From: an uncultured Clostridia bacterium
GTDB lineage: Bacteria; Bacillota; Clostridia; Oscillospirales; Ruminococcaceae
Reading direction: 5' to 3'
Assembly (NCBI GenBank): GCA_948473085.1
Contig: CAOKWH010000001.1
Span: forward strand, 62,001-126,000
Length of the DNA: 64,000 bases
Shown one piece after another: positions 52,613 to 60,698 of this stretch. The position numbers were made by a program, and so were the translations under genes. Numbering within the stretch: position 1 is the stretch's first letter; every line of letters starts with the position of its first letter. The notes beneath the pieces are model-generated. The model did no database searches. It was not told the DNA's origin and was given only the letters and a program-made list of their open reading frames with translations.

Positions 52613-52641
52613 ATTATACAATTCTCCCGAATGAATAACAA
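52613..52641 (-). promoter_or_regulatory. Promoter of the EF-G paralogue
   Basis: On the - strand TTGTTA (52636-52641), 17-base spacer, TATAAT (52613-52618). The predicted leader is about 120 bases. Confidence 0.6.
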
Positions 52642-52654
52642 GAGAAAAAGGCGC

Positions 52655-52693
52655 AAAAAATACATCACCCATATACAATTTATGGGTGATGTA
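52655..52693 (-). terminator. Terminator after the P-type ATPase-like gene
   Basis: Perfect 13-bp stem (52681-52693 with 52661-52673, loop 7) followed on the - strand by T6. Confidence 0.9.
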
Positions 52694-52725
52694 TTGTGCA
52701 GTTTGTTTAAGCGGCGCCAAAAGCA

Positions 52726-55700
52726 TCAATACCGGCGCAGGTTGGGCAGCAGCATAACCACAACTGCCCAAAAACACTGATAGGCAATAAGCAGTGTAAA
52801 GGTAACCGAACCAATGGCATTGGTAAATGCAAAATAGGTGAGCAGCGCATAGCCAATGGTAACCCCTATGCACTGCAGGATAGTGCCCAGTACAATGGAG
52901 GTTTTGGCCGAAAGAATGCCGCTGAGGGTGCGCACCTTGGAGGCCAGCGAACCATTGTAGACAATTTCGGCCTTGGCCCGGTCCTTGTGCTCCATCAGGC
53001 GGTCGCACTGGCTGTGCAGCTTGTAGGGCACAATTTCCACCATATCCTCCGGGAAGTCGAACACCTCGGCAATCTTCTGGGGGGTGATGTTGGAATCGGT
53101 GGTGTAAACCGAGATGCCTATCCCTCGGCTGGCCAACACCTCCAGCTGGTCGGTAATATCCGGGTCCGCTGCGTAGCTGAGCACAAAGATGGCTGTCAGC
53201 TCGCCGGAATTGGCCAGATACAGCACCTCCCGGCCATCCCGGACAAACTTTTTCTCATAGTCCTTGGAGGGGATTTCAATATTATGCCCCAGCATCAGCT
53301 CCCGGTTGCCAATCAGCACCCGCTTGCCATCCACCCAGGCGGATATGCCCATGGAATCCTCATAGACAATACTGTCCGCCTTTTTCAGAATCTTCTCATT
53401 GCCGCCAATCATCTGGGTAAAGATATAGCTGAGCACACAGTCGCTTTTGCATACAATGCTGGCGGCATCCACCATGGCCTCGTCAATCCGCTTCTGGTCG
53501 AAGGTTTTAATCCCATGCAGGGTGATGGACTGGGGGCCGAACAGCTCGCTGTCCTTAATAACAAAACAGTTGATGTCATCAAACCGGTCCAGCGCCGTAT
53601 AGCCCGCCACCATCGAGCCATCCTCGCACAGCGCCCGGTTCATCCGGCGCAGGGGCAGGTTGCCCACAATGCTGCTGGTGAGCGGGGCGCAAATCAGTGT
53701 CATGGCCGAAAATACGGTCAGGGACATGAACAAATCGCCATAGATAAACTGGGTGGCCCCAAAGACCAGGACACTGAATACAAAAAAGATGGGCGTGGCA
53801 ATACGGGTAATATTCTCGCCATAGTCCTCGGTGGAGGAAAAGTGCATAAAATTGGTTAAAAAGTCGGCGGGCTGGCTGTATCCCACCACCGGCGGGTCCA
53901 GGTTCTGGTTCCTGGTCAGCTCCCGGGCCAGGTTGCGGTCGTTGATGATGTTAAAGGCGTGGCGCTGGTACCCCCCTTCCGCCAGCAGACGGAAGTTGCG
54001 GTCGATGCGCTCTATCATAAACAGCTTGCCCAACAGATTGAATACCAGCCCCAATACCGTCACAGCAAAGTAGAAATGCACTCCATTGCCGGTGACGGCA
54101 TCCGGGTTTAGGATGAGCACAATGCCCTGAACCATTGCCACCACGCCGGCAATGGCAATGGGGCCGTCACTGCTGGGCCGCAGGGTAAACAGCGCCTTCA
54201 GGCCGCCGGCAATGGTGGAGATGTTCACCAGCATGGCCAGCACCATCAGGCCCAGGTTCACCCCCATAAAGACGCTCATATTCCGCTCCGGAAGCATAAA
54301 GTTCAGCAGCGGCAGGCTGATATTGGTCAGCGAGGCGGTAAAATAGGCCAACATCACAAAAAGCAGCAGAGTGAACCCAAAGCGCAGACGCAGGCGCTTT
54401 TTGTTGGTGCTGATGGTTTTGTATACCTTGTTGGCATCCCTGGGGGTGTTAAAGTCATCCACATCGCCGCCATCGTCAATATCATCGTCCTCGGCTATCG
54501 GCTCCCCTTTGGCGGCCTTCTGCTTGCGGCGCAGCTGCCGGCGTTCCTCCTCCGCCTTAGAGTTGCCCTCCTCATCCATTGAGTAGAGGTCGATATTCAT
54601 CTGGGTGGCGGAGTAGTCCTCCACCGCATCAGGTTCCTCCCGCTCAGCCGCCAAACCGGCCTGCCGGCTCTCCCGGGCGGCGTCAAAGCTGCGGGTGAAG
54701 GAGGGGGTTTTGCCATGCCCGCCAAAGTTCTTTAAAATCTCTTCCCGGCTGGTAATAATGGTGCCTCCCACAATCCGGGGCTCCATAGGGGGCTCCTCCG
54801 GCTCCAAGTTTTCAAACCGGGGGCGGCGGGGTTCGGCATCGGCAATGCGCTCCCGCAGGATGGAGAGGTCGTCCGCCGGGGCCGGCCCAGCCACCGGGCG
54901 CTCCTCATCCGGCCTGCGACGGCGAGGCGGTTCGGCGGCTTCTTCATACTCCGGTTCAGCCCGGCGGCCGGGCCGCGGGCGGGTATTCCCCACCGGCCGG
55001 CGGGGAACATCCTCCTCATACTGGCTGGGACGGCCAAAACGCGCCGTTTCATACCGGGCCTCCTCGGGGTAGTCCTCCATCTCCCGGGGGCGGCGAGCCG
55101 GCCGTTCCTGGTAATACTCCTCCTCATACTCCCGCTGGCTTCGGGGGGCCGTCCGGCGGGGCGGGCGCTCCTCGTCATACCAATCCTCTGCCCGGCCGCT
55201 GCGGCGGGGTGGTTCGGCGGCTTCTTCATACTCCGGTTCAGCCCGGCGGCCGGGCCGCGGGCGGGTATTCCCCACCGGCCGGCGGGGAACATCCTCCTCA
55301 TACTGGCTGGGACGGCCAAAACGCGCCGTTTCATACCGGGCCTCCTCGGGGTAGTCCTCCATCTCCCGGGGGCGGCGAGCCGGCCGTTCCTGGTAATACT
55401 CCTCCTCATACTCCCGCTGGCTTCGGGGGGCCGTCCGGCGGGGCGGGCGCTCCTCGTCATACCAATCCTCTGTCCGGCTGCCGCGGCGAGGCTCCCTGTA
55501 TTCCTCCTCATACTCCGGCGCATAACGGGAGGACGAGCGGCGTTCCTCGTATTCCCCTCGGGCGCGGCGGGGGGGCTCGTCATACTCCTCCCTGGTGGGG
55601 CGGGAGGAGCGCCGGGGCGGGATACAGTCCTCCTCATCCTCTGCCCGGCTCCGGGCGGGACGGTCGTCATAGGGCTCCTCCTCATATGCATCATAGCGGC

Positions 55701-55821
55701 TGTATACGGGGGCATAGTCCTCCTCCATGGCGGATCTTCCGCCGGGAATCATGCTGCCGGAGCCGCTTTTTTTCCTCTTAATTTCATCGAGAATATCATC
55801 GACATTGTATCGGTCTGCCAC
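52726..55821 (-). CDS. Degenerate P-type ATPase-like membrane protein with disordered repeat N-terminus
   Basis: 1031 aa in two parts. Residues 1 to about 475 are hydrophilic and low-complexity (Arg, Glu, Pro, Tyr), including a 94-aa unit repeated in tandem (118-211, 212-301). From about 482 the layout is that of a P1B-type ATPase: six membrane helices, a cytoplasmic HAD-like region, two last helices. The catalytic motifs are lost. At the DKTGT position (about 750-758) it reads CFVIKDSELFG; no TGES is found in the actuator region; the membrane metal site has CAP instead of CPC; and near 950 VYNGSLASK stands in place of GDGxNDAP. It is therefore probably not a pump. GTG start with AGGAGGATATG. 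It follows rlmB by 33 bases. Function unknown. Confidence 0.8.
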   Translation of the reverse strand: MADRYNVDDILDEIKRKKSGSGSMIPGGRSAMEEDYAPVYSRYDAYEEEPYDDRPARSRAEDEEDCIPPRRSSRPTREEYDEPPRRARGEYEERRSSSRYAPEYEEEYREPRRGSRTEDWYDEERPPRRTAPRSQREYEEEYYQERPARRPREMEDYPEEARYETARFGRPSQYEEDVPRRPVGNTRPRPGRRAEPEYEEAAEPPRRSGRAEDWYDEERPPRRTAPRSQREYEEEYYQERPARRPREMEDYPEEARYETARFGRPSQYEEDVPRRPVGNTRPRPGRRAEPEYEEAAEPPRRRRPDEERPVAGPAPADDLSILRERIADAEPRRPRFENLEPEEPPMEPRIVGGTIITSREEILKNFGGHGKTPSFTRSFDAARESRQAGLAAEREEPDAVEDYSATQMNIDLYSMDEEGNSKAEEERRQLRRKQKAAKGEPIAEDDDIDDGGDVDDFNTPRDANKVYKTISTNKKRLRLRFGFTLLLFVMLAYFTASLTNISLPLLNFMLPERNMSVFMGVNLGLMVLAMLVNISTIAGGLKALFTLRPSSDGPIAIAGVVAMVQGIVLILNPDAVTGNGVHFYFAVTVLGLVFNLLGKLFMIERIDRNFRLLAEGGYQRHAFNIINDRNLARELTRNQNLDPPVVGYSQPADFLTNFMHFSSTEDYGENITRIATPIFFVFSVLVFGATQFIYGDLFMSLTVFSAMTLICAPLTSSIVGNLPLRRMNRALCEDGSMVAGYTALDRFDDINCFVIKDSELFGPQSITLHGIKTFDQKRIDEAMVDAASIVCKSDCVLSYIFTQMIGGNEKILKKADSIVYEDSMGISAWVDGKRVLIGNRELMLGHNIEIPSKDYEKKFVRDGREVLYLANSGELTAIFVLSYAADPDITDQLEVLASRGIGISVYTTDSNITPQKIAEVFDFPEDMVEIVPYKLHSQCDRLMEHKDRAKAEIVYNGSLASKVRTLSGILSAKTSIVLGTILQCIGVTIGYALLTYFAFTNAIGSVTFTLLIAYQCFWAVVVMLLPNLRRY
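54929..55474. repeat. 282-bp tandem duplication in the ATPase-like gene
   Basis: Two adjacent units offset by 282 bp (94 codons). About 264 bp (54929-55192 and 55211-55474) look identical base for base. The exact match implies very recent duplication or ongoing homogenisation. Confidence 0.9.
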
Positions 55822-55854
55822 TTCATATCCTCCTGCCTATCGTTCTATCACAAT

Positions 55855-56691
55855 CTATCGGGCCCGAATATTGGCCCGCTGCCTGGCAATTTCATACATC
55901 ACAATTCCCGCTGCCACCGAGGCGTTCAGCGATCCAACCTCCCCGTACATGGGCAGCGAAGCAATAAAATCGCACTTTTCGGTGAGCAGGCGGCTCATGC
56001 CTTTGCCCTCCGAGCCAACCACCAGGGCCACAGGGCCGGTGTAATCAATTTCACACCAGCACTGGCCCTCCATGTCGGTGCCATATACCCATACGCCCTG
56101 CTTCTTTAACTGTTCCACAGTGGCCGCCAGGTTGGGCACCCGCACCACCGGCAGATGTTCCACCGCTCCGGCGGAGGTTTTAGCCACTGTTACTGTCAGG
56201 CCCACCCCGCCCCGCTTGGGGATAATAATGCCATGTGCCCCTGCCGCCTCGGCGGTGCGGATAATGGCCCCCAGGTTGTGCGGATCGGTGATGTCATCGG
56301 CAATGATGACAAACAGGGGGGAATCCCCGGCTTTTTTATAGATGTCCTCCAGTTCGGCATAGGCGGCAGCCCCGGTTATGGCTATAACACCCTGGTGGTT
56401 CTGCCTGCCGCACATGCTGTCCAGTTTGGCAGGGCTGGCCTCCTTTACCGGGATGCCCGCTTCCTTTGCCATTGCGGCAATGCGCGGGATGCTGCCCTGA
56501 TGGTCGCCGCTGGCAAGGAGGATGCTCTCCACCGCCCGGCCACTTTTCAGCAGCTCGAGCACGCCGTTGCGCCCAATTACAATATCCTCCCGTTGCATAC
56601 CCGAGGGCTGTGTGCGGCCGCTGTTCCAGCCTTCCTGGCTGCTCTGCTCCCGGCGGGAGGGGGATGGGCGGTTCTTTTTCTCTTTCATCAT
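55855..56691 (-). CDS. rlmB: 23S rRNA (guanosine-2'-O-)-methyltransferase RlmB (SpoU/TrmH family)
   Basis: Methylates a ribose in the 23S rRNA peptidyl-transferase region. A basic N-terminal extension is followed by a substrate-binding domain (VIGRNGVLELLKSGRAVESI) and the SPOUT knot with three motifs: DPHNLGAIIRTAEAAG, VVGSEGKGMSRL, and SLNASVAAGIVMYE. ATG 56691 is preferred (GGAG seven bases upstream); an upstream in-frame extension of 18 codons has no such site. 278 aa. Confidence 0.92.
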   Translation of the reverse strand: MMKEKKNRPSPSRREQSSQEGWNSGRTQPSGMQREDIVIGRNGVLELLKSGRAVESILLASGDHQGSIPRIAAMAKEAGIPVKEASPAKLDSMCGRQNHQGVIAITGAAAYAELEDIYKKAGDSPLFVIIADDITDPHNLGAIIRTAEAAGAHGIIIPKRGGVGLTVTVAKTSAGAVEHLPVVRVPNLAATVEQLKKQGVWVYGTDMEGQCWCEIDYTGPVALVVGSEGKGMSRLLTEKCDFIASLPMYGEVGSLNASVAAGIVMYEIARQRANIRAR

Positions 56692-57094
56692 ATATGTACT
56701 CTCCATCTGGCAGCCAGGCCGGATACCTTCGGAGCCTGCCGCCAACTGTTTCTGTCATGTTTCGATATATAGTTTTATATTAACATATTTTTCTCTGCTT
56801 GGCACTATAAATCTTACATCTTTTTCTCTGTTTACAGATTGGTAAAATAAAGAAACCAGAGGAAAAAGTTAAAAAATCCACGGAACCGGACAAAATTGGA
56901 AGAAATTTGCTGAAATAAAAAACTCTGCCCCGCTTGGAGCTTAGAAAACCGGTGTGCAGCCAGCCACAAGCACAATTAAGCATAAAATAGCCGCCACCGG
57001 TTTGCACGCCTGTAGGACAATGAGAAAAAGGCACCAATCTACAATAGCGGCTTTATAAGGCGGCTTGGCCGGACCGCCGGACAAAAAATTAGGG
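56692..57094. other. Intergenic region between addA and rlmB
   Basis: About 400 bases. It holds an inverted repeat with 9-bp arms (56946-56954 and 56995-57003), a GC-rich hairpin near 57060-57080, and a short stem before a T-run on the - strand (near 56920-56940). No gene with a credible start and ribosome binding site is seen. The rlmB promoter should lie here, but I cannot fix it. Confidence 0.4.
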
Positions 57095-57130
57095 AGAGCC
57101 AGAGAGAAAAAGAATCTCCTCCCTGGCTCT
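57095..57130. terminator. Terminator after addA
   Basis: 8-bp stem (57095-57102 with 57123-57130) with extra inner pairs. T6 follows on the + strand; on the - strand a T-run follows after about six bases. It lies 22 bases past the addA stop. Confidence 0.55.
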
Positions 57131-57152
57131 TTTTTGAATCTTCTTATACACA

Positions 57153-60100
57153 CTACAAATCCAGCGCAATCTCCACCTCCCGGCCCAGGTGGAAGGACCA
57201 AAGCAGGCACTGCCGCACCGGTACCCCCAAAGCCTGGGAGAGCAGCCGGCCATACAGCCCCAGCTGCACCCGGTACCGGGCCGCCAGCTCCTCCGGGGAG
57301 CCGACCCGGTCGGTTTTGTAATCCAGCACAACGGCAGAGCCATTTTCCTGGAAGATACAGTCCGCCACCCCCTGCACAGTGGTGCGGCAGCCGTGTAATT
57401 CTGCCTGGGCCAGGCCGTGAAGCGCCTCCTCCCCAATGACAGCCAGGAAGCGGTATTCCCGCCACACCTGCTCCGCCCCGGCAATGCGCCGATAGAGCGG
57501 AGAGGAGAAAAAGGCGGCTATGCGCCGAATATCCATGCTTTCCCCCTCCTCCGGGGTGAGAAAGCGCTGCTGTACCAGCCGCTGCACCTCGGCGGCGGCA
57601 TTCCGGGCAGCAGCAGGATAGTCACAGAACTGCATAAAGGTATGCACGGCACTGCCCTTTTCCGCCGGTGTAAGGCCCTGCTTATATAAAAAGGCCGGGC
57701 GGGCGGCAAACCGCCGCTTCTCGGCCACCCCCAAATCCTCCGCCAGGTGGGAGATGGCAAACTTGGAGGAAATCAGGGTAGCCTGCTGGTGAGGATAGCA
57801 GTAATCCAGTGCTGCCCGCAGCTGCTCCACCAGTTTGGGGTCAGCCGGGGGCAGTGGAGGTGCTTCCGCCGCCTCTGTGGCGGCTGTATCGGCTGCATCA
57901 GCCAACACCACCTGAAACTGCCCCCCTTCCAGTGAACCGCCGGTGTACAGATCTGCCTCCAGCCGCAGCGGCTCCCCATCCTGGTGATGCAGCAGCGCCA
58001 TTGTCACCCAATCCAGATAGGAGGAGGCCTTGCCCGCCCGGAGCACCGGAACCCGGCCCCCCTCCAGCGGGACATGCAGCCCCGCTATATATTTTCCCAG
58101 CTCCCCCCGGGGAGCGCCCACCAAAATCAGGCGTTCCTTGGCCCGGGTGAGGGCTACATACAGCATGCGCAGTTCCTCACTGCGCAGCTCCCGCTCCAAC
58201 CGTGCCCGCACCGCTGCCAGCGGCAGGGTGCCATATTCCAGCCGGCGCTGCGGGTCCCGGCGGCGGCAGGCAAAGCCCAGCTCGGTGTGCAGCAGGGCCG
58301 GGGCATTCAGATCCATTGTGTTAAAGCTCTTGGCACAGTCGGCCAGAATAACCACCGGGAACTCCAACCCCTTGGACTTGTGGATGCTCATAACAGCCAC
58401 GGTGTCCTCCCCGGCAGCAGTGACACTTCCCTCGGCCAGGTCCCCGCCGGTCTCCTCCAGGCGGTCCAACAGCCGCACAAAGGCAGGCAGGCCGCCATAC
58501 CCCCGGGCCTCGTAGTCGGCGGCATATTCCGGCAGCAGCCGGAGATTTTGCAGGCGCTTCTCCCCCCGCTCCATCCCCCGGGCCACCGCTTCAAAGCCGG
58601 TGCAGTCGTATAGCTCGGTGATAAGCTGGCTCACCGGCAGCCCGGCGGACAGCGCCCGCAGACGCTGCAGCAGCTTTAAAAACGCCCCGGTTTTTTCATC
58701 CTTCCCGGCGTGCAGCACCAGACAGGCATACAGGGAGCGGCGGCGGTCCTCCAGGCGGATTTCCGCCAGCTCGTCCGGGGTGAAGGCAAACAGCGGCGAC
58801 AGCATGGCGGCGGCCAGCGGCACATCCAGCAACGGGTTATCAATGGCCCGGAGCAGCGCCGTTACGGCCGAAATCTCCCGGCTGTACAAAAATCCGGCAC
58901 TGCCATCCCCCCTGCCACCAATGCCCCGCTGCTCCAACGCCTTGACATAGAGGTTGGCCTTCTCCTTCACCGAGCGCAGCAGGATGCAAATATCCCCTGG
59001 GCGCACCGGGCGCAGCGCGCCGTCCCGGTCGGTGACCTGATAGCCCTCCCGGAGGAGGCGTTCCACCAGCCCGGCAATATATTCGGCCTCCTGCTCCCGG
59101 GAGGGAAGCGCCGATTCCGCCCGGCGCAGCAGGTGCAGTTCACAGCCGGTGCCGGAGGCGTCGGGATAGCTGGCCCCAGGCAGGAGCTGCTCCCCCAGGC
59201 AGTAATCCACATCCCCCACCGCCCGGCTCATCACCTGATCGAACAGGAAGTTCACCCCTTCGGTAACCTCCCGGCGGCTGCGGAAGTTCTGGGAGAGGCT
59301 GATGCTCACCGGCCCATCGGCAGCAGCCGGATAGGGCGGGAACTCCTGCTTTTTTTGCAGGAAGATGTCCGGGTTGGCCTGCCGGAAGCGGTAGATGCTC
59401 TGTTTAACATCCCCCACCATGAACAAATTCCTGCCCTCATCCGAAACACAGGAAAAAATCATGTCCTGCACGGCGTTTGTATCCTGATACTCATCCACAA
59501 ACACCTGCCGGTAGTGCCGGGACAGCTCCTCGGCTTTTTCGGTAGGCCGGCAGCCGCCGCAGCCGTCCGGTTCGGCCAGCAGCCGGATGGCCAGGTGTTC
59601 CAGGTCGGAAAAATCCAGGGCGTTTTTCTCCCGCTTGCGCCGGGTAAAGGATTCATCAAACTGCCGGGTGAGGGCAAACAGCTTTTCCACAATGGGATAG
59701 AGCGCCGCCCGGTCCTCCTCGAACTCCTCCCGGGTGCAGACAATCAGCCCGGCGGCAATTTCGGCCAACAGCTCCTTCCCCTGGTCCCGCAGGGCAGTGG
59801 CATAGGCCTTCTTCTCCTCGTCCTCATACCCCCGCAGGGCGCCAAAACGGGGTGGCGCCAGCCCGGTTACAGCTGCCCGGGCGCCGTTCCAGTCCCCGGC
59901 CTCCAAACAGCCGGCCAATTCCTGCGCAGCCCGGTTTAGATACCGGATATTATCGCCATAGGCTTTGGACAGCTTTTCATCCCCTTCCAGCAGGGTGGCA
60001 GCCTGTTCCAGCACTTGGGCAGCAGCGGCAGCCCTGCCTTTGGCCTGCTCCAACAGCTCCTGGCCCCAAAGTGTCTGCTCCAAGGGGGTGGAAGCGGCAT

Positions 60101-60698
60101 ACAGCGCCAGCTTTTCTTCCATCCACTGAAGATAGAAGGGATGGGCCCGCACAAAGTCGTACAGGCGCAACAGGGTTTCCACCAGACGGCGGTCGCCGCG
60201 CTCCTCGGCCAGCAGCTCCACCAGCCCAATAAAGCCCGGTTCCTCCTTGGCATACTCCTCCTCAATCAGTTCGGCGGCGGCCTCCTGCCGCCAGATGCTC
60301 AGCTCCCGTTCATCCGCAATGCGAAAGCCGCTTTCAACCCCCAGCTGCTGGAAGTTCTCCTTTACCAGCCGTTGGCAGAACGCGTGCACGGTGCTGATAT
60401 CCGCCTTTTGCAGCAGAATCAGCTGCCGGGCCACCGAATGATCCCCCGGCCGGGCCTGCTGCACCGCCCGGAGCTTGGCGGCAATGCGCTCCCGCATCTC
60501 CTCAGCAGCAGCCCGGGTATAGGTGACAATGAGCATCCGGTCGGCATCCACCGGCTGCTGCTCGTCAAAAATCAGCTGAACCACCCGTTCGGTGAGCACC
60601 GCTGTCTTGCCGCTGCCCGCGCCGGCGGACACCAAAATCCCCGGATTCCGGGCGGTGATGGCCGCCAGCTGCTGGGGTGTCCATGTTACAGTTCCCAT
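57153..60698 (-). CDS. addA: AddAB helicase-nuclease, subunit AddA
   Basis: UvrD-type helicase with a nuclease domain that processes double-strand breaks for recombination. 1181 aa. Walker A is SAGAGSGKT (Lys31); ML IVTYTRAAAEEM, DISTVHAFCQ, VDEYQDTN and VMSIHKSKGLEFPVV are helicase motifs. The C-terminal RecB-type nuclease has GVADCIF...VVLDYKTDR with the catalytic Asp and Lys. It overlaps addB by 13 bases; AAGGGGGGC precedes the ATG. Confidence 0.96.
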   Translation of the reverse strand: MGTVTWTPQQLAAITARNPGILVSAGAGSGKTAVLTERVVQLIFDEQQPVDADRMLIVTYTRAAAEEMRERIAAKLRAVQQARPGDHSVARQLILLQKADISTVHAFCQRLVKENFQQLGVESGFRIADERELSIWRQEAAAELIEEEYAKEEPGFIGLVELLAEERGDRRLVETLLRLYDFVRAHPFYLQWMEEKLALYAASTPLEQTLWGQELLEQAKGRAAAAAQVLEQAATLLEGDEKLSKAYGDNIRYLNRAAQELAGCLEAGDWNGARAAVTGLAPPRFGALRGYEDEEKKAYATALRDQGKELLAEIAAGLIVCTREEFEEDRAALYPIVEKLFALTRQFDESFTRRKREKNALDFSDLEHLAIRLLAEPDGCGGCRPTEKAEELSRHYRQVFVDEYQDTNAVQDMIFSCVSDEGRNLFMVGDVKQSIYRFRQANPDIFLQKKQEFPPYPAAADGPVSISLSQNFRSRREVTEGVNFLFDQVMSRAVGDVDYCLGEQLLPGASYPDASGTGCELHLLRRAESALPSREQEAEYIAGLVERLLREGYQVTDRDGALRPVRPGDICILLRSVKEKANLYVKALEQRGIGGRGDGSAGFLYSREISAVTALLRAIDNPLLDVPLAAAMLSPLFAFTPDELAEIRLEDRRRSLYACLVLHAGKDEKTGAFLKLLQRLRALSAGLPVSQLITELYDCTGFEAVARGMERGEKRLQNLRLLPEYAADYEARGYGGLPAFVRLLDRLEETGGDLAEGSVTAAGEDTVAVMSIHKSKGLEFPVVILADCAKSFNTMDLNAPALLHTELGFACRRRDPQRRLEYGTLPLAAVRARLERELRSEELRMLYVALTRAKERLILVGAPRGELGKYIAGLHVPLEGGRVPVLRAGKASSYLDWVTMALLHHQDGEPLRLEADLYTGGSLEGGQFQVVLADAADTAATEAAEAPPLPPADPKLVEQLRAALDYCYPHQQATLISSKFAISHLAEDLGVAEKRRFAARPAFLYKQGLTPAEKGSAVHTFMQFCDYPAAARNAAAEVQRLVQQRFLTPEEGESMDIRRIAAFFSSPLYRRIAGAEQVWREYRFLAVIGEEALHGLAQAELHGCRTTVQGVADCIFQENGSAVVLDYKTDRVGSPEELAARYRVQLGLYGRLLSQALGVPVRQCLLWSFHLGREVEIALDL

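Noticed and set aside
54732..55715. Long alternative frames over the tandem repeat of the ATPase-like gene
   Set aside because: The repeat is open in several frames because of its GC-rich composition; only the 1031-aa frame continues into a recognisable membrane domain.
56941..57030. Short hydrophobic reading frame on the - strand ending LVAGCTPVF, resembling a lipoprotein signal or toxin peptide
   Set aside because: No start codon with a ribosome binding site at a sensible distance; probably chance.
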